From: Tsukamurella asaccharolytica
GTDB taxonomy: Bacteria; Actinomycetota; Actinomycetes; Mycobacteriales; Mycobacteriaceae
Length of the DNA stretch: 64,000 nt
Assembly (NCBI RefSeq): GCF_007858435.1
Contig: NZ_VIGW01000002.1
Span: 124,001-188,000, forward strand
Direction of reading: 5' to 3'
Positions 17,620 to 25,417 of this stretch are shown here, piece after piece. Made by a program: the position numbers and the translations under genes. How positions within the stretch are numbered: the first letter of the stretch is position 1; every line of letters starts with the position of its first letter. The notes beneath the pieces were generated by a model, which saw only the letters and a list, made by a program, of their open reading frames with translations, made no database searches and was not told the DNA's origin.

Positions 17620-18288
17620 ATGATCCGCGTCGTGGTCATCGATGATGAGGAACTGGTGCGGTCGGGCTTCCAGCTCATCCTCGATGCCGCTGCCGACATC
17701 GAGGTGGTCGCCACCGCGGTGGGGGCGCAGGGCGTACGGGCGGCCAGCATGCACCGCCCGGATGTGGTTCTGCTCGACATTCGCATGCCGGACGTGGACG
17801 GTCTGACCGTCTTGCGCCAACTGCGGGCGCTGAAGTCTCCCCCGACGGTGGCCATGCTGACCACCTTCGACTCGGACGAGTACATCGCCACCGCTCTGCG
17901 CAGCGGGGCAGCGGGATTCATCCTGAAGGACACCGGCCCGGAGCAGCTGGCGCAGCTGGTGCGCACGCTGGCCCACGGCGGGGTGGTGCTGTCGCCGCAG
18001 GTCTCCCAGACCGTCGTCGACAGGTACCTCGGGGCCGGGGCAGGTTCCCATTCCGCCCATCAGGTGAGCCGCTTGACCGACCGCGAACGCGCCGTGCTGG
18101 TTCTCATCGCCGAGGGGCTTTCCAATGCTGAAATCGGTAAGCGGATCCACGTCAGTGTCGGCACCGTCAAAGATCACATCAGTGCGATCTTCGCGAAACT
18201 CTCCGTCGGGAGCAGAGTCCAAGCCGCAATCATCGCGCAGCAAGCGGGCATGCTGTCGGGCAACTCCGTAGGCAACCAGAAATCGTGA
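17620..18288 (+). CDS. NarL/FixJ-family response regulator
   Basis: A 222-residue regulator starting MIRVVVIDDEELVRSGF; the longer frame upstream is non-homologous. The receiver has D8/D9, phospho-acceptor D53 in VVLLDIRMPDVDG and Lys in AAGFILKDTGPEQL. A LuxR-type HTH (about 150-215) follows: LTDRERAVLVLIAEGLSN and EIGKRIHVSVGTVKDHIS. The stop overlaps the start of the kinase (GTGA). It forms a two-component pair with the next gene. Confidence 0.93.
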   Translation: MIRVVVIDDEELVRSGFQLILDAAADIEVVATAVGAQGVRAASMHRPDVVLLDIRMPDVDGLTVLRQLRALKSPPTVAMLTTFDSDEYIATALRSGAAGFILKDTGPEQLAQLVRTLAHGGVVLSPQVSQTVVDRYLGAGAGSHSAHQVSRLTDRERAVLVLIAEGLSNAEIGKRIHVSVGTVKDHISAIFAKLSVGSRVQAAIIAQQAGMLSGNSVGNQKS

Positions 18289-19517
18289 CGATCGTTCCCG
18301 CGGGCGCCTCCTCCTCCACGAAGAGGAAACTACTCACGGAGGGGGTGCTCATCACGGCAGCGGGTGCGGACGCCGCACTCACTCCAGCCTCCGCAGTGCA
18401 CCTGTGGTTCGCCGTATCCGTGGCAGTCATCGCTGTCGCCGTTCGCAGGCGATGGCCGATCGCCGCATTCCTGGGGAGCATTTTCGCGCTTTTCGCGTCG
18501 AGCGCGATGATCGCTGTCGTCATCACTCTTTTCAACGTGGCAACCAGGTTCGATCAGCGAAGACTACTCGGCAGTTTCGCTGCGATAGCTGCAATCGGAT
18601 ACATCTGGACCACCCTTCAGATCACCGAGACAGCCATTGATTTCTCCGTCTATACGGCGTCGGACGCCGTCATCGTGGGGCTGTACGCGACGATGACCGC
18701 AGTCGCACCGATCGTCATGGGCAGGCTCGTCCGCACCCGCGAGGAATTGCGCGAACGGCTGATCGACATCGAGCAGGTCCGCGAGCACGAACGGCAACTC
18801 GACGCGCAGGCGATACTGGCGAAGGAACGGAATCAGCTCGCGCGAGAAATGCACGATGTGGTTTCGCACCAGGTCAGCCTGATCGCGGTTCAGGCCGCGG
18901 CATTACAAGTCAGTTCACCGGACCCTGCCGCCAAAGAGACTGCCGGCACGCTTCGACGCCTCGCGGTGAACACCCTCGAGGAACTGCGCCACATGGTGAA
19001 CCTGCTCCGCGCCTCGGGGGGCACCGGTTCCGGCCTTCACCCTCAGCCGACACTGACCGACCTCGAGCGCCTGATCGACACGAGCGGAATCGAGACGCGT
19101 CTCGACGACAATGCAGCACGATCAGACCTCGATCCGGCATTGCAGCGCGCCGTCTATCGCACCGTTCAAGAAGCGCTGACCAATGTGAGGAAGCACGCTC
19201 CAGGCAGTTCAGCCGTGGTGAAGATCGACCACACGGCGACTGCACTCAACGTCACGATCACCAATACGCGGCCGACTCGGCCCGTACTCGCTCTGCCCAG
19301 TGCTCGGCATGGCCTGATCGGTCTCCAGGAGCGAGCCGCACTGCTCGGTGGTGTGATGTCGACCGAGGAGACGTCCGACGGCGGCTTCCGCCTCAGCGTG
19401 TCACTGCCCACCCGGACCAGCACGCAGGAGACTACAGCCGCGCCGGGTGCCGACGGAGACCGTCGGCCGTTGTCCGAGCAACGGCGTCGGAGCGATTCGA
19501 GCCAGGAACAACTCTGA
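18285..19517 (+). CDS. Sensor histidine kinase (HisKA_3 family)
   Basis: A 410-residue kinase starting with GTG inside the regulator's stop. Four to five membrane helices span about residues 35-150 with no large periplasmic domain. The dimerisation/phospho-acceptor helix has H190 in QLAREMHDVVSHQVSLIA. The ATPase domain has VQEALTNVRKHAPGSS (N box) and HGLIGLQERAALLGGV (G box). The C-terminal 35 residues are disordered. Intramembrane-sensing kinases of this type often respond to envelope stress. It lies between two membrane esterase genes. Confidence 0.9.
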   Translation: MTIVPAGASSSTKRKLLTEGVLITAAGADAALTPASAVHLWFAVSVAVIAVAVRRRWPIAAFLGSIFALFASSAMIAVVITLFNVATRFDQRRLLGSFAAIAAIGYIWTTLQITETAIDFSVYTASDAVIVGLYATMTAVAPIVMGRLVRTREELRERLIDIEQVREHERQLDAQAILAKERNQLAREMHDVVSHQVSLIAVQAAALQVSSPDPAAKETAGTLRRLAVNTLEELRHMVNLLRASGGTGSGLHPQPTLTDLERLIDTSGIETRLDDNAARSDLDPALQRAVYRTVQEALTNVRKHAPGSSAVVKIDHTATALNVTITNTRPTRPVLALPSARHGLIGLQERAALLGGVMSTEETSDGGFRLSVSLPTRTSTQETTAAPGADGDRRPLSEQRRRSDSSQEQL

Positions 19518-19662
19518 CATCCGGTCGGCGAAGGGATTCCAGCCGGATGGATGCGGACCTCCCGCCAGGAGCCCGTGTACAGTCCGGCCGGCCCGACCGA
19601 CCATTGAGTGGTGGGCGTGCATGAAGGACCGCGGCGGGTACGGCACCTGACGAGCCAGTTCG

Positions 19663-20961
19663 ATGCTTGACTGGTCGCTGCTGCGCGGACCGCTACCGCT
19701 CACCGCGCTCGTGCTGGGCGGCCTCTGCGGGCTGTATCTGCTGTACGGCCGGGGTCGTCGCTGGTGGTTACGAGCGCTTCCCCTCGTCGGCGTATTCGCC
19801 GCTACCGGCGCCATCGTCGTCAACAGGCTGATCGACTACCACCTGTACACACCCACACCCATCCTGGTTGTCGTATGGATCGGCGTCGGACTCGGATCGA
19901 TCGGCCTCGGCGTCCTTCGAGCGCGGAGAGCGCCGTGGAAACGCTGGATCGCCTCGGCGGTGTCGGTGTTGATCGTTCTCACCGTGGCAGCGGGCGAGGT
20001 CAACCGGTACTACGGTCATTATCCCACTCTTCGATTCGCGCTCTCTCTCCCGATCTCCGGCGAAAGCGACTTCACGTCGATCGGGGGGCCGGTCCGCGAT
20101 CCGCAGCGCGCGATCGCGGGCCGCAGCCTTCACGAGAACTGGACCCCCACGAAGCGGCCGAGTGTCCACGGCACGCTGGCGCAGGCGGACATTCCCGGAA
20201 GGCTTTCCTCTTTCCCTGTGACTCGACGCGCCTTCATCTACCTGCCGCCCGCCTACCTGGATCCCCGCCGCCCGCTACTGCCCGTTCTGGTGTTACTCCA
20301 CGGCCACCCGGGGACGCCCTACGACTGGGTGAGCGGGGGCGAGATCGCCGCGGTGATGGATCGTTTCGCGGCGGCGCACAACGGACTGGCCCCCGTCGTC
20401 GTCATGCCTGATTCGACGGGGGCAGCGTTGCGCAATCCTCTCTGCGTCAACTCCCGCCTGGGCAACAGCGAGACGTACCTCGCAGACGATGTGCCGGCGT
20501 GGATCCGGAGCAACTTGCAGGTCGACACGAACCCGCGCCGTTGGGCGGTCGCCGGACTGTCGTACGGCGGGACCTGCGCGCTGCAACTGGCTCTCCGCAG
20601 GCCCTCTGCGTACCCGACGTTCGTCGACATCTCAGGCGAGGCTGAGCCGTCGCTCGGAAGTCGCGACAAGACCGTCCGTGCAGCGTTCAACGGCGACACC
20701 AAGTCCTACAAAAAGGTGAACCCCCTCGAGATTTTGGCCAATGACCCCGCGCCGGCTGGTGTGGCCGGTGTGCTGACCGTGGGCCGCGACGACACCGAGT
20801 TCATCCCCCAGCAGCGGACGGTTCTCGCGGCGACGCGGCGGGCCGGGATGGATGTCCGGCTGCTCGAGGTTTCAGGAGCGCACAATTGGGAAGCCTGGGC
20901 CGGCGGTCTACGGCAATCCTTGCCCTGGCTCGTTGCCCGCCTGGGCATCACGGCACCCTGA
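19663..20961 (+). CDS. Membrane-anchored alpha/beta hydrolase-fold esterase (Esterase D-like)
   Basis: A 432-residue protein. The first 115 residues have four membrane helices (PLPLTALVLGGLCGLYLLYG, ALPLVGVFAATGAIVV, ILVVVWIGVGLGSIGLGVL, WIASAVSVLIVLTVAAGEV). An esterase domain outside the membrane follows: VTRRAFIYLPPAYLD, LPVLVLLHGHPGTPYDWVSG, nucleophile in WAVAGLSYGGTCALQLALR, Asp in TVGRDDTEF and His in SGAHNWEAW. It is related to the esterase/mycolyltransferase superfamily. A role in envelope lipid chemistry is inference. It follows the kinase by 145 bp. Confidence 0.85.
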   Translation: MLDWSLLRGPLPLTALVLGGLCGLYLLYGRGRRWWLRALPLVGVFAATGAIVVNRLIDYHLYTPTPILVVVWIGVGLGSIGLGVLRARRAPWKRWIASAVSVLIVLTVAAGEVNRYYGHYPTLRFALSLPISGESDFTSIGGPVRDPQRAIAGRSLHENWTPTKRPSVHGTLAQADIPGRLSSFPVTRRAFIYLPPAYLDPRRPLLPVLVLLHGHPGTPYDWVSGGEIAAVMDRFAAAHNGLAPVVVMPDSTGAALRNPLCVNSRLGNSETYLADDVPAWIRSNLQVDTNPRRWAVAGLSYGGTCALQLALRRPSAYPTFVDISGEAEPSLGSRDKTVRAAFNGDTKSYKKVNPLEILANDPAPAGVAGVLTVGRDDTEFIPQQRTVLAATRRAGMDVRLLEVSGAHNWEAWAGGLRQSLPWLVARLGITAP

Positions 20962-20990
20962 CGCACACGGTCCTTCAGGGGCAACGGGGT

Positions 20991-22202
20991 TCATCGTGGC
21001 ACTGTGGGCGCGGCGGGCCCTTCTCTCGCCAGGAAGTTGTACATGACGTGCCAGAGCCACTCGGCGGGCCCTCGGTCGAAGTGGCGCAGCCACAGCCACG
21101 AGAACGCGATCAGTATTGCCGAGATCGAGACCATGGCCACGGTGGTGGCCGCGAGATGGGGCAGCTGCGCGAACCAGGGCTGATCGAAGAATGTCCGCGA
21201 CCCGAGCACACCGAGAATGTTCTGCAAGAGATAGCAACTCAACGCCATTCGCCCGACATGCGACACGGTGCGCCCGACTCGGCCGAACTCTCGCCGGACG
21301 GCGTATTCGGCGACCAGGGCGAGCAGACCGAACGACACGCCCCACGCGAAGAAGTAGCGCGCCCAGTGGCCGTGCTCGGGAGCGAGGAAGTACGTGGTCA
21401 CGAAGTCCAACGGGAGTGCGAGACCGAAGCCTGCGACCATGAGGACGTAGCGCAACTTGCGCCGGTGCGGCTCGAACACCCCATGCCGGTAGAGCAGACC
21501 ACCCACCAGGAAGAGCGCCCCAGCCATGAACACCACCGTGGTGAACTCTGCATTCACAATGAGGGGTTCAGGGAAGCTACGCAGGTTGCTCAGCACGAGG
21601 TCCCACCACGTCCCCGTCGCCGGATCAGCGTGGCCCATCGCCTCCGGTTCCGGATTCGGTGTCCGACTCGGGCGGGCGCTCCCGTCGGACGCCGAATCCT
21701 GCGACGACAGGCTGAGGTGCGCCATGTACCCGTCATGAATCACCATGAACAACAGGGCGAACCAGATCTGAAAGCGGTCGGCGAACAGGACCAGGAATGC
21801 CACCACGAAGGCGACCACGGCGTACGCGCGCAAGACGTCGAACTGCACGACGAGGATGTAGTTCAGAAGACCGTCGATGAACAGCAGCAGGCAGCGGATG
21901 GGGTACTTGCCCGGCCACCGCTTGCCCCGACGCACCGCAGATCGATGCTGGATCGCCAGACCGATGCCGAACATGATGGTCAGCAGCCCTAGGAATTTTC
22001 CATTAGGGAACCACTGCGCGAGCCCCGCGAGATCAGGTCCGTGATCCGAAGGGTCGCGCGCAGCGGTGGTGAAGATCCAGATATTCGACGCCAGGGTGCC
22101 CAGGATCGCAATGCCACGCAGGACATCCAGTGCTGCCAGGCGGCGCCCGGGATCCGACGATCGCTCTTCAGCGGCGGGGTCGAGCAGAGGCGGGGAACTC
22201 AT
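20991..22202 (-). CDS. DUF418 membrane protein (YeiB-like)
   Basis: A 403-residue polytopic protein. The N-terminal acyltransferase-like part is LAALDVLRGIAILGTLASNI. The C-terminal DUF418 region has VAEYAVRREFGRVGRTVSHVG, then MALSCYLLQNILG and FDRGPAEWLWH, the typical ending of the family. It has about 9-10 membrane helices. The function of DUF418 proteins is unknown. It is convergent with the esterase gene, 29 bp apart. Confidence 0.88.
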   Translation of the reverse strand: MSSPPLLDPAAEERSSDPGRRLAALDVLRGIAILGTLASNIWIFTTAARDPSDHGPDLAGLAQWFPNGKFLGLLTIMFGIGLAIQHRSAVRRGKRWPGKYPIRCLLLFIDGLLNYILVVQFDVLRAYAVVAFVVAFLVLFADRFQIWFALLFMVIHDGYMAHLSLSSQDSASDGSARPSRTPNPEPEAMGHADPATGTWWDLVLSNLRSFPEPLIVNAEFTTVVFMAGALFLVGGLLYRHGVFEPHRRKLRYVLMVAGFGLALPLDFVTTYFLAPEHGHWARYFFAWGVSFGLLALVAEYAVRREFGRVGRTVSHVGRMALSCYLLQNILGVLGSRTFFDQPWFAQLPHLAATTVAMVSISAILIAFSWLWLRHFDRGPAEWLWHVMYNFLAREGPAAPTVPR

Positions 22203-22339
22203 ACCTCAAGACTCGGCGGACCGCCGGCCGCCCGGTACTGGCGACCTCGCTGAAATCACCAGCCGAGCGGCTGGAATCCCGCCTCGATCGCGGCAGCGAG
22301 GTGATCAACCCCCTGGCTCAGGGGCGGGCGGTGGAGGGA

Positions 22340-22379
22340 CTGCTGCACCCCCGGAAAGGATTACGGATCCGTGCAGCAG
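22340..22379 (-). terminator. Possible terminator after gdx
   Basis: CTGCTGCAC (22340-22348) pairs with GTGCAGCAG (22371-22379) around a 22-nt loop, 13 bp beyond the gdx stop. There is no T-tract, so this is a weak call. Confidence 0.35.
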
Positions 22380-22391
22380 CCCCGCCTCCTT

Positions 22392-22706
22392 CTAGTGAGC
22401 GAGCTTCAGTCCGACGACCCCGCCGATGATCGCGACGATGCAGAGAATCTTTGCTATCGAGGCAGTTTCCGCGCCCGTCGCCATCGCGTAGATCACCGTG
22501 AGGGTCGCACCAATGCCCACCCACACCGCGTACGCAGTGCCAGTCGGAAGGTCGCGCATTGCGAGGGCGAGACCGACCATGCTTACTACGAGGGCCACGA
22601 CAAAGACGACCGTAGGAGTAAGTTTGGAGAATCCTTCCGACTTGCCCAGTGCCGTGGCCCACACGGCCTCAATGATTCCGGAAGCGATCAGGATGATCCA
22701 CGCCAT
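22392..22706 (-). CDS. gdx: Guanidinium exporter, SMR family (Gdx/SugE)
   Basis: A 104-residue small multidrug resistance protein from MAWIILIASGIIEAVWATAL, with GGAGG upstream. It has four membrane helices. The essential membrane glutamate is E13 in TM1, and the GTAYAVWVGIGATLTVIYAM signature is in TM3. SMR proteins of the SugE/Gdx class export guanidinium in exchange for protons. The substrate call rests mainly on the guanidine-III riboswitch directly upstream; without it the protein could be called only an SMR transporter. Confidence 0.9.
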   Translation of the reverse strand: MAWIILIASGIIEAVWATALGKSEGFSKLTPTVVFVVALVVSMVGLALAMRDLPTGTAYAVWVGIGATLTVIYAMATGAETASIAKILCIVAIIGGVVGLKLAH

Positions 22707-22727
22707 GGTGAGTACCCTCCTCAGGTA

Positions 22728-22770
22728 CACACCGTCTTTTCGCTGGCCGGGTACGGTGTGCCTCGTCCGG
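22728..22770 (-). promoter_or_regulatory. Guanidine-III riboswitch (ykkC-III class)
   Basis: In the gdx leader the minus strand reads CCGGACGAGGCACACCGTAC, then CCGGCCAGCGAAAAGACGGT and GTG. This matches the guanidine-III aptamer: CCGGACGAGG, then CCGUACCCGG, then AAGACGG. CACACCGT pairs perfectly with ACGGTGTG; in the published Thermobifida example, as I recall it, the same helix is GCGCCGU with ACGGCGC, so the bases changed in compensated pairs. The aptamer ends about 13 nt before the GGAGG of gdx, so it probably controls translation. Confidence 0.9.
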
Positions 22771-22854
22771 GATGTCACTAGCGACGCTTAGAACCATACA
22801 CGGAAAGGGTGAACTCGCAAGACGGAGTGACCGCCAATAGAGGCTTGGGCGAAC

Positions 22855-23106
22855 TCAGCCGCGACGCTCCTCCGTGACTACCGACAGATCGCGACGCAAC
22901 GAGCGCTTCCTGTGCGTGACGTAGAGAACGGTCCATCGTGTGGTCAAGTTCGGCAACAGTTCCTTGTCCCGCAACTTGACGCGGACGGCCACCAGATTGC
23001 TCAGCCGATCCTCTCGCGCGATCACATGCTCGGCATACGCTGTCACCGATTCACGGTCCCACCCCGTCGGCGCGACAACACTGCGCACTCGCGGCAATCC
23101 ATCCAC
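22855..23106 (-). CDS. Small protein of unknown function, 83 aa
   Basis: The frame opens at a GTG exactly 6 nt after TAGAAT, with TTGGCC 18 bp further upstream: a complete promoter placed for a leaderless mRNA. The product (MDGLPRVRSVVAPTGWDRES...) is basic and has no membrane segment or known motif. Third codon positions are mostly G/C but less so than in core genes. I recognise no family. The promoter fit is the main reason to keep it. Confidence 0.5.
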   Translation of the reverse strand: MDGLPRVRSVVAPTGWDRESVTAYAEHVIAREDRLSNLVAVRVKLRDKELLPNLTTRWTVLYVTHRKRSLRRDLSVVTEERRG

Positions 23107-23112
23107 GTCAGA

Positions 23113-23142
23113 ATTCTAGACCGGCACCATTCGACAGGCCAA
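23113..23142 (-). promoter_or_regulatory. Sigma-70-type promoter for the 83-aa gene
   Basis: On the minus strand TTGGCC (-35) is followed by an 18-bp spacer and TAGAAT (-10). The GTG start comes 6 nt later. Confidence 0.5.
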
Positions 23143-23951
23143 AATGCGCCGCGTCAGGGCCGATCCGCTTCAGGGGAGCGCGTTTTCACAGCCCGAAACC
23201 TCGCCACAGGGCGCCGATCACAGATCTCATGCTGAACAGGAGCTTGACGGTTTTCCCAGCAGGTGAACTGAACACTGTAAGACAATTGCCACAAACGGTC
23301 CTCGCGGCGCACTGAACGGGCTCCGCGTTCCACCCCTTCGCATCCGACCAGCAGCTGCCTGCGATACCCCCGGCGTACCGGCCGCGGATTCGCAGAAGCA
23401 TTGAATCTGGCTGTGCAACAGGGCATTCTGAAATGCCCAACCGGTCGGTCCGCGGTCCGCGCGGCTCAGCGCAGATCGCCGCGCGGCCGCCCGAGTCGAA
23501 CATTCGGCACCAGGCGATGACGTTGCGCTCGGATAGTCGGCGACGGGACAGAAAAGGCCGAAATGCGACTATTTCGCTATCTCGCTCGACATAGTCGCTG
23601 AGTTTGACTTCATCCCGAATCGTCAGACTTTCCACTCTTCGGTTGACGACTACAACCGAGACCACTCACCACGCCCCGCGGGGCAAGAAGGAGCAGCGCA
23701 CCTACCGTCAGCAGCGCCCCTGGCAGGACCTGTCAACCGGAGAAGCGGCGGGTCCAAACTCAACCCTGATGCACTTCAGGATGAGTTCGCGAGAACCCCC
23801 TGGTTATCAGAGCTTTGCAACCGGCGCAAGCGCTTGCCGAAATTGATTGTTTTTACAGCTAACCAGAGCTCGGCTTGGTAGCGTCCACGGCGCGGGTCAC
23901 ATCAGACACCGCTTTCGAATGACTGACCAGTCAAATCAATGGAGGCGCACC
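23143..23951 (+). other. About 0.8 kb without a convincing gene
   Basis: The open frames here (for example 23186-23665 minus and 23604-23846 plus) have no recognisable domain, no ribosome site and codon use unlike the flanking genes. The stretch is visibly richer in A/T than the core genes. It contains a 12-bp palindrome at 23826-23837. I see no tRNA, integrase or transposase. Confidence 0.5.
23826..23837. promoter_or_regulatory. Perfect 12-bp palindrome upstream of the DUF1269 gene
   Basis: GCAAGCGCTTGC reads the same on both strands and lies 114 bp before the GTG of the DUF1269 gene. It looks like an operator half-site pair of the LacI/GntR type (inference). No regulator gene is adjacent. 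Confidence 0.35.
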
Positions 23952-24551
23952 GTGGGATCGAAAAACATCATCCTCATCAGCTGGCCCGAGTCGGGACCGG
24001 CGTACGAGGCGTTCAGCAAGTTCAAGGACCTGGATTCGGGCTCGATCACCATCGACGGCTCGGCTGTCGTCGAACGCCAGGACGATGGCCAGCTCAAGGT
24101 CACCGACGGTCAGGACAACGTGATCGGGCTCGGCACCCTCGGGGGCGCCGGACTGGGCACGCTGATCGGAATTCTCGGCGGACCCCTCGGCGTGCTGCTG
24201 GGCCTGGCGGGCGGTTCCCTCGTCGGAGCGGGATTCGATGTGGCACGCGGCGGTGACAGCGACGATGTGATCTCGCATCTGAGCAGCGCACTGCCGGCGG
24301 GAACGACGGCGATCATCGCCGAGGTCGAGGAGAGCGATCAGTCGGCCCTCGATGATTTCGCTCTGCGCAGCGGAGGTGCGTTGATTCGCCGCGACGAGGA
24401 CGAGGTTCTCGGCGAGATCTCCGCAGCTGAGGATGCCGCTGACGCGGCGGCGGACGCGGCGCGGCAGAAGGCTCACGAGGCCAAGAAGGAAGAGCGCAAG
24501 GAGAAGCGCGACGAGCGCGTGGCCAAGCTCAAGGCCAAGCTCAAGGGATAA
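23952..24551 (+). CDS. DUF1269-family protein
   Basis: A 199-residue protein starting at GTG (VGSKNIILISWPESGPAYEA), with GGAGG 6 nt upstream; the upstream extension lacks support. An N-terminal alpha/beta region ends near residue 65. A glycine-rich hydrophobic hairpin follows (GLGTLGGAGLGTLIGILGG, then GVLLGLAGGSLVGAGFDVA). Next come a small domain with a GTTAIIAEVEES strand and a Lys/Glu/Ala-rich coiled tail. This is the DUF1269 pattern, whose function is unknown and which is often found with general-stress genes. Confidence 0.8.
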   Translation: MGSKNIILISWPESGPAYEAFSKFKDLDSGSITIDGSAVVERQDDGQLKVTDGQDNVIGLGTLGGAGLGTLIGILGGPLGVLLGLAGGSLVGAGFDVARGGDSDDVISHLSSALPAGTTAIIAEVEESDQSALDDFALRSGGALIRRDEDEVLGEISAAEDAADAAADAARQKAHEAKKEERKEKRDERVAKLKAKLKG

Positions 24552-24566
24552 CAGCCCACCACTGCT

Positions 24567-24611
24567 GCGGCAGTAGTCGCGCCCGCGCTGAGGGCACGAC
24601 TACTGCCGCAC
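24567..24611 (+). terminator. Intrinsic terminator after the DUF1269 gene
   Basis: A 14-bp perfect stem (24567-24580 with 24598-24611) continues after one mismatch into GCCC/GGGC, with a 7-nt loop. It begins 16 bp after the stop and is followed by CCAGTCCCTTTCT. Confidence 0.75.
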
Positions 24612-24690
24612 CAGTCCCTTTCTGCCCGTCAGTCGTGACAAGCTGCTCCACATGCCGCTTCCACAATGAGAGATTGAATTGGTCTCTAGA

Positions 24691-25371
24691 ATGTACCGAA
24701 GATGGCTGCTACCGGGTGCGACCCGGATTGGAGTGTCGCTCGTCGGCGCTGTCGTCTTTTCCTTCCTTCTCCTGTGGTTCACCCGTAATCGCGCGAACGC
24801 CCTCACGCTCCACGATGCGAGCGTCGTGCTCTTCGGCTTCTTTCTGGTGACATACCTGCTGACAACTCTGATCGTCTTCTCGACAACTCGTCTCGACACT
24901 GTCGCCGACTGGACCCGATCGTTTCCCCCGGCCGACTCGTTCCGGCGCAGCCTGAGAACCGAGATGCCGGCCCTGGTCTCGATATTCGTAGTGTCTTTCG
25001 CCTCACTGCTCGTCGCGTCGGTGTGGATTCCGGGGTCATCAGAGAGCGCGTTCTCGATGCTGACGAGGAAGATCATCGGTGGTGGCCTGATTGGCATTGC
25101 TTGGGCCTGCATCGCGCTAGCGTTCGCTGTCAAGTTTCTCGTGGACGATGTCTCGAGCAACTACTCCTCGCTCACATTCAGCGGAAGCGAAGTCAAGCGC
25201 TCATGGAGTGACTACTGCTATTTCGCGGTGAGCGTGATGGCGACATTCGGAACAACCGACACCACTGTCAATACGCGGTCGGCCCGGAACTCGGTCGCGG
25301 TCAACGGCTGCATCGCCTTCTTGTTCAACACCGTCACCGTCGCCGTAGCCGTAGCCTCACTGACCGCATAG
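24691..25371 (+). CDS. DUF1345 membrane protein
   Basis: A 226-residue membrane protein starting at the ATG MYRRWLLPGATRIG; a TTG four codons earlier is also possible. It has about five membrane helices (SLVGAVVFSFLLLWF, VVLFGFFLVTYLLTTLIVF, ALVSIFVVSFASLLVASV, IIGGGLIGIAWACIALAF). The C-terminal DUF1345 signature is DYCYFAVSVMATFGTTDTTV and an Arg-rich turn, then FLFNTVTVAVAVASL. The function is unknown. Confidence 0.83.
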   Translation: MYRRWLLPGATRIGVSLVGAVVFSFLLLWFTRNRANALTLHDASVVLFGFFLVTYLLTTLIVFSTTRLDTVADWTRSFPPADSFRRSLRTEMPALVSIFVVSFASLLVASVWIPGSSESAFSMLTRKIIGGGLIGIAWACIALAFAVKFLVDDVSSNYSSLTFSGSEVKRSWSDYCYFAVSVMATFGTTDTTVNTRSARNSVAVNGCIAFLFNTVTVAVAVASLTA

Positions 25372-25417
25372 CCGCGCTCCGACCGTCATCGGCGAGCTGG
25401 CAGTTCCGTGGCGCAGA

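Noticed and set aside
23186-23665. 159-codon minus-strand frame
   Set aside because: There is no ribosome site or promoter, no recognisable domain, and its composition is unlike neighbouring genes.
24600-25160. 186-codon minus-strand frame opposite the DUF1345 gene
   Set aside because: The opposite strand encodes a clear membrane protein with the DUF1345 signature.
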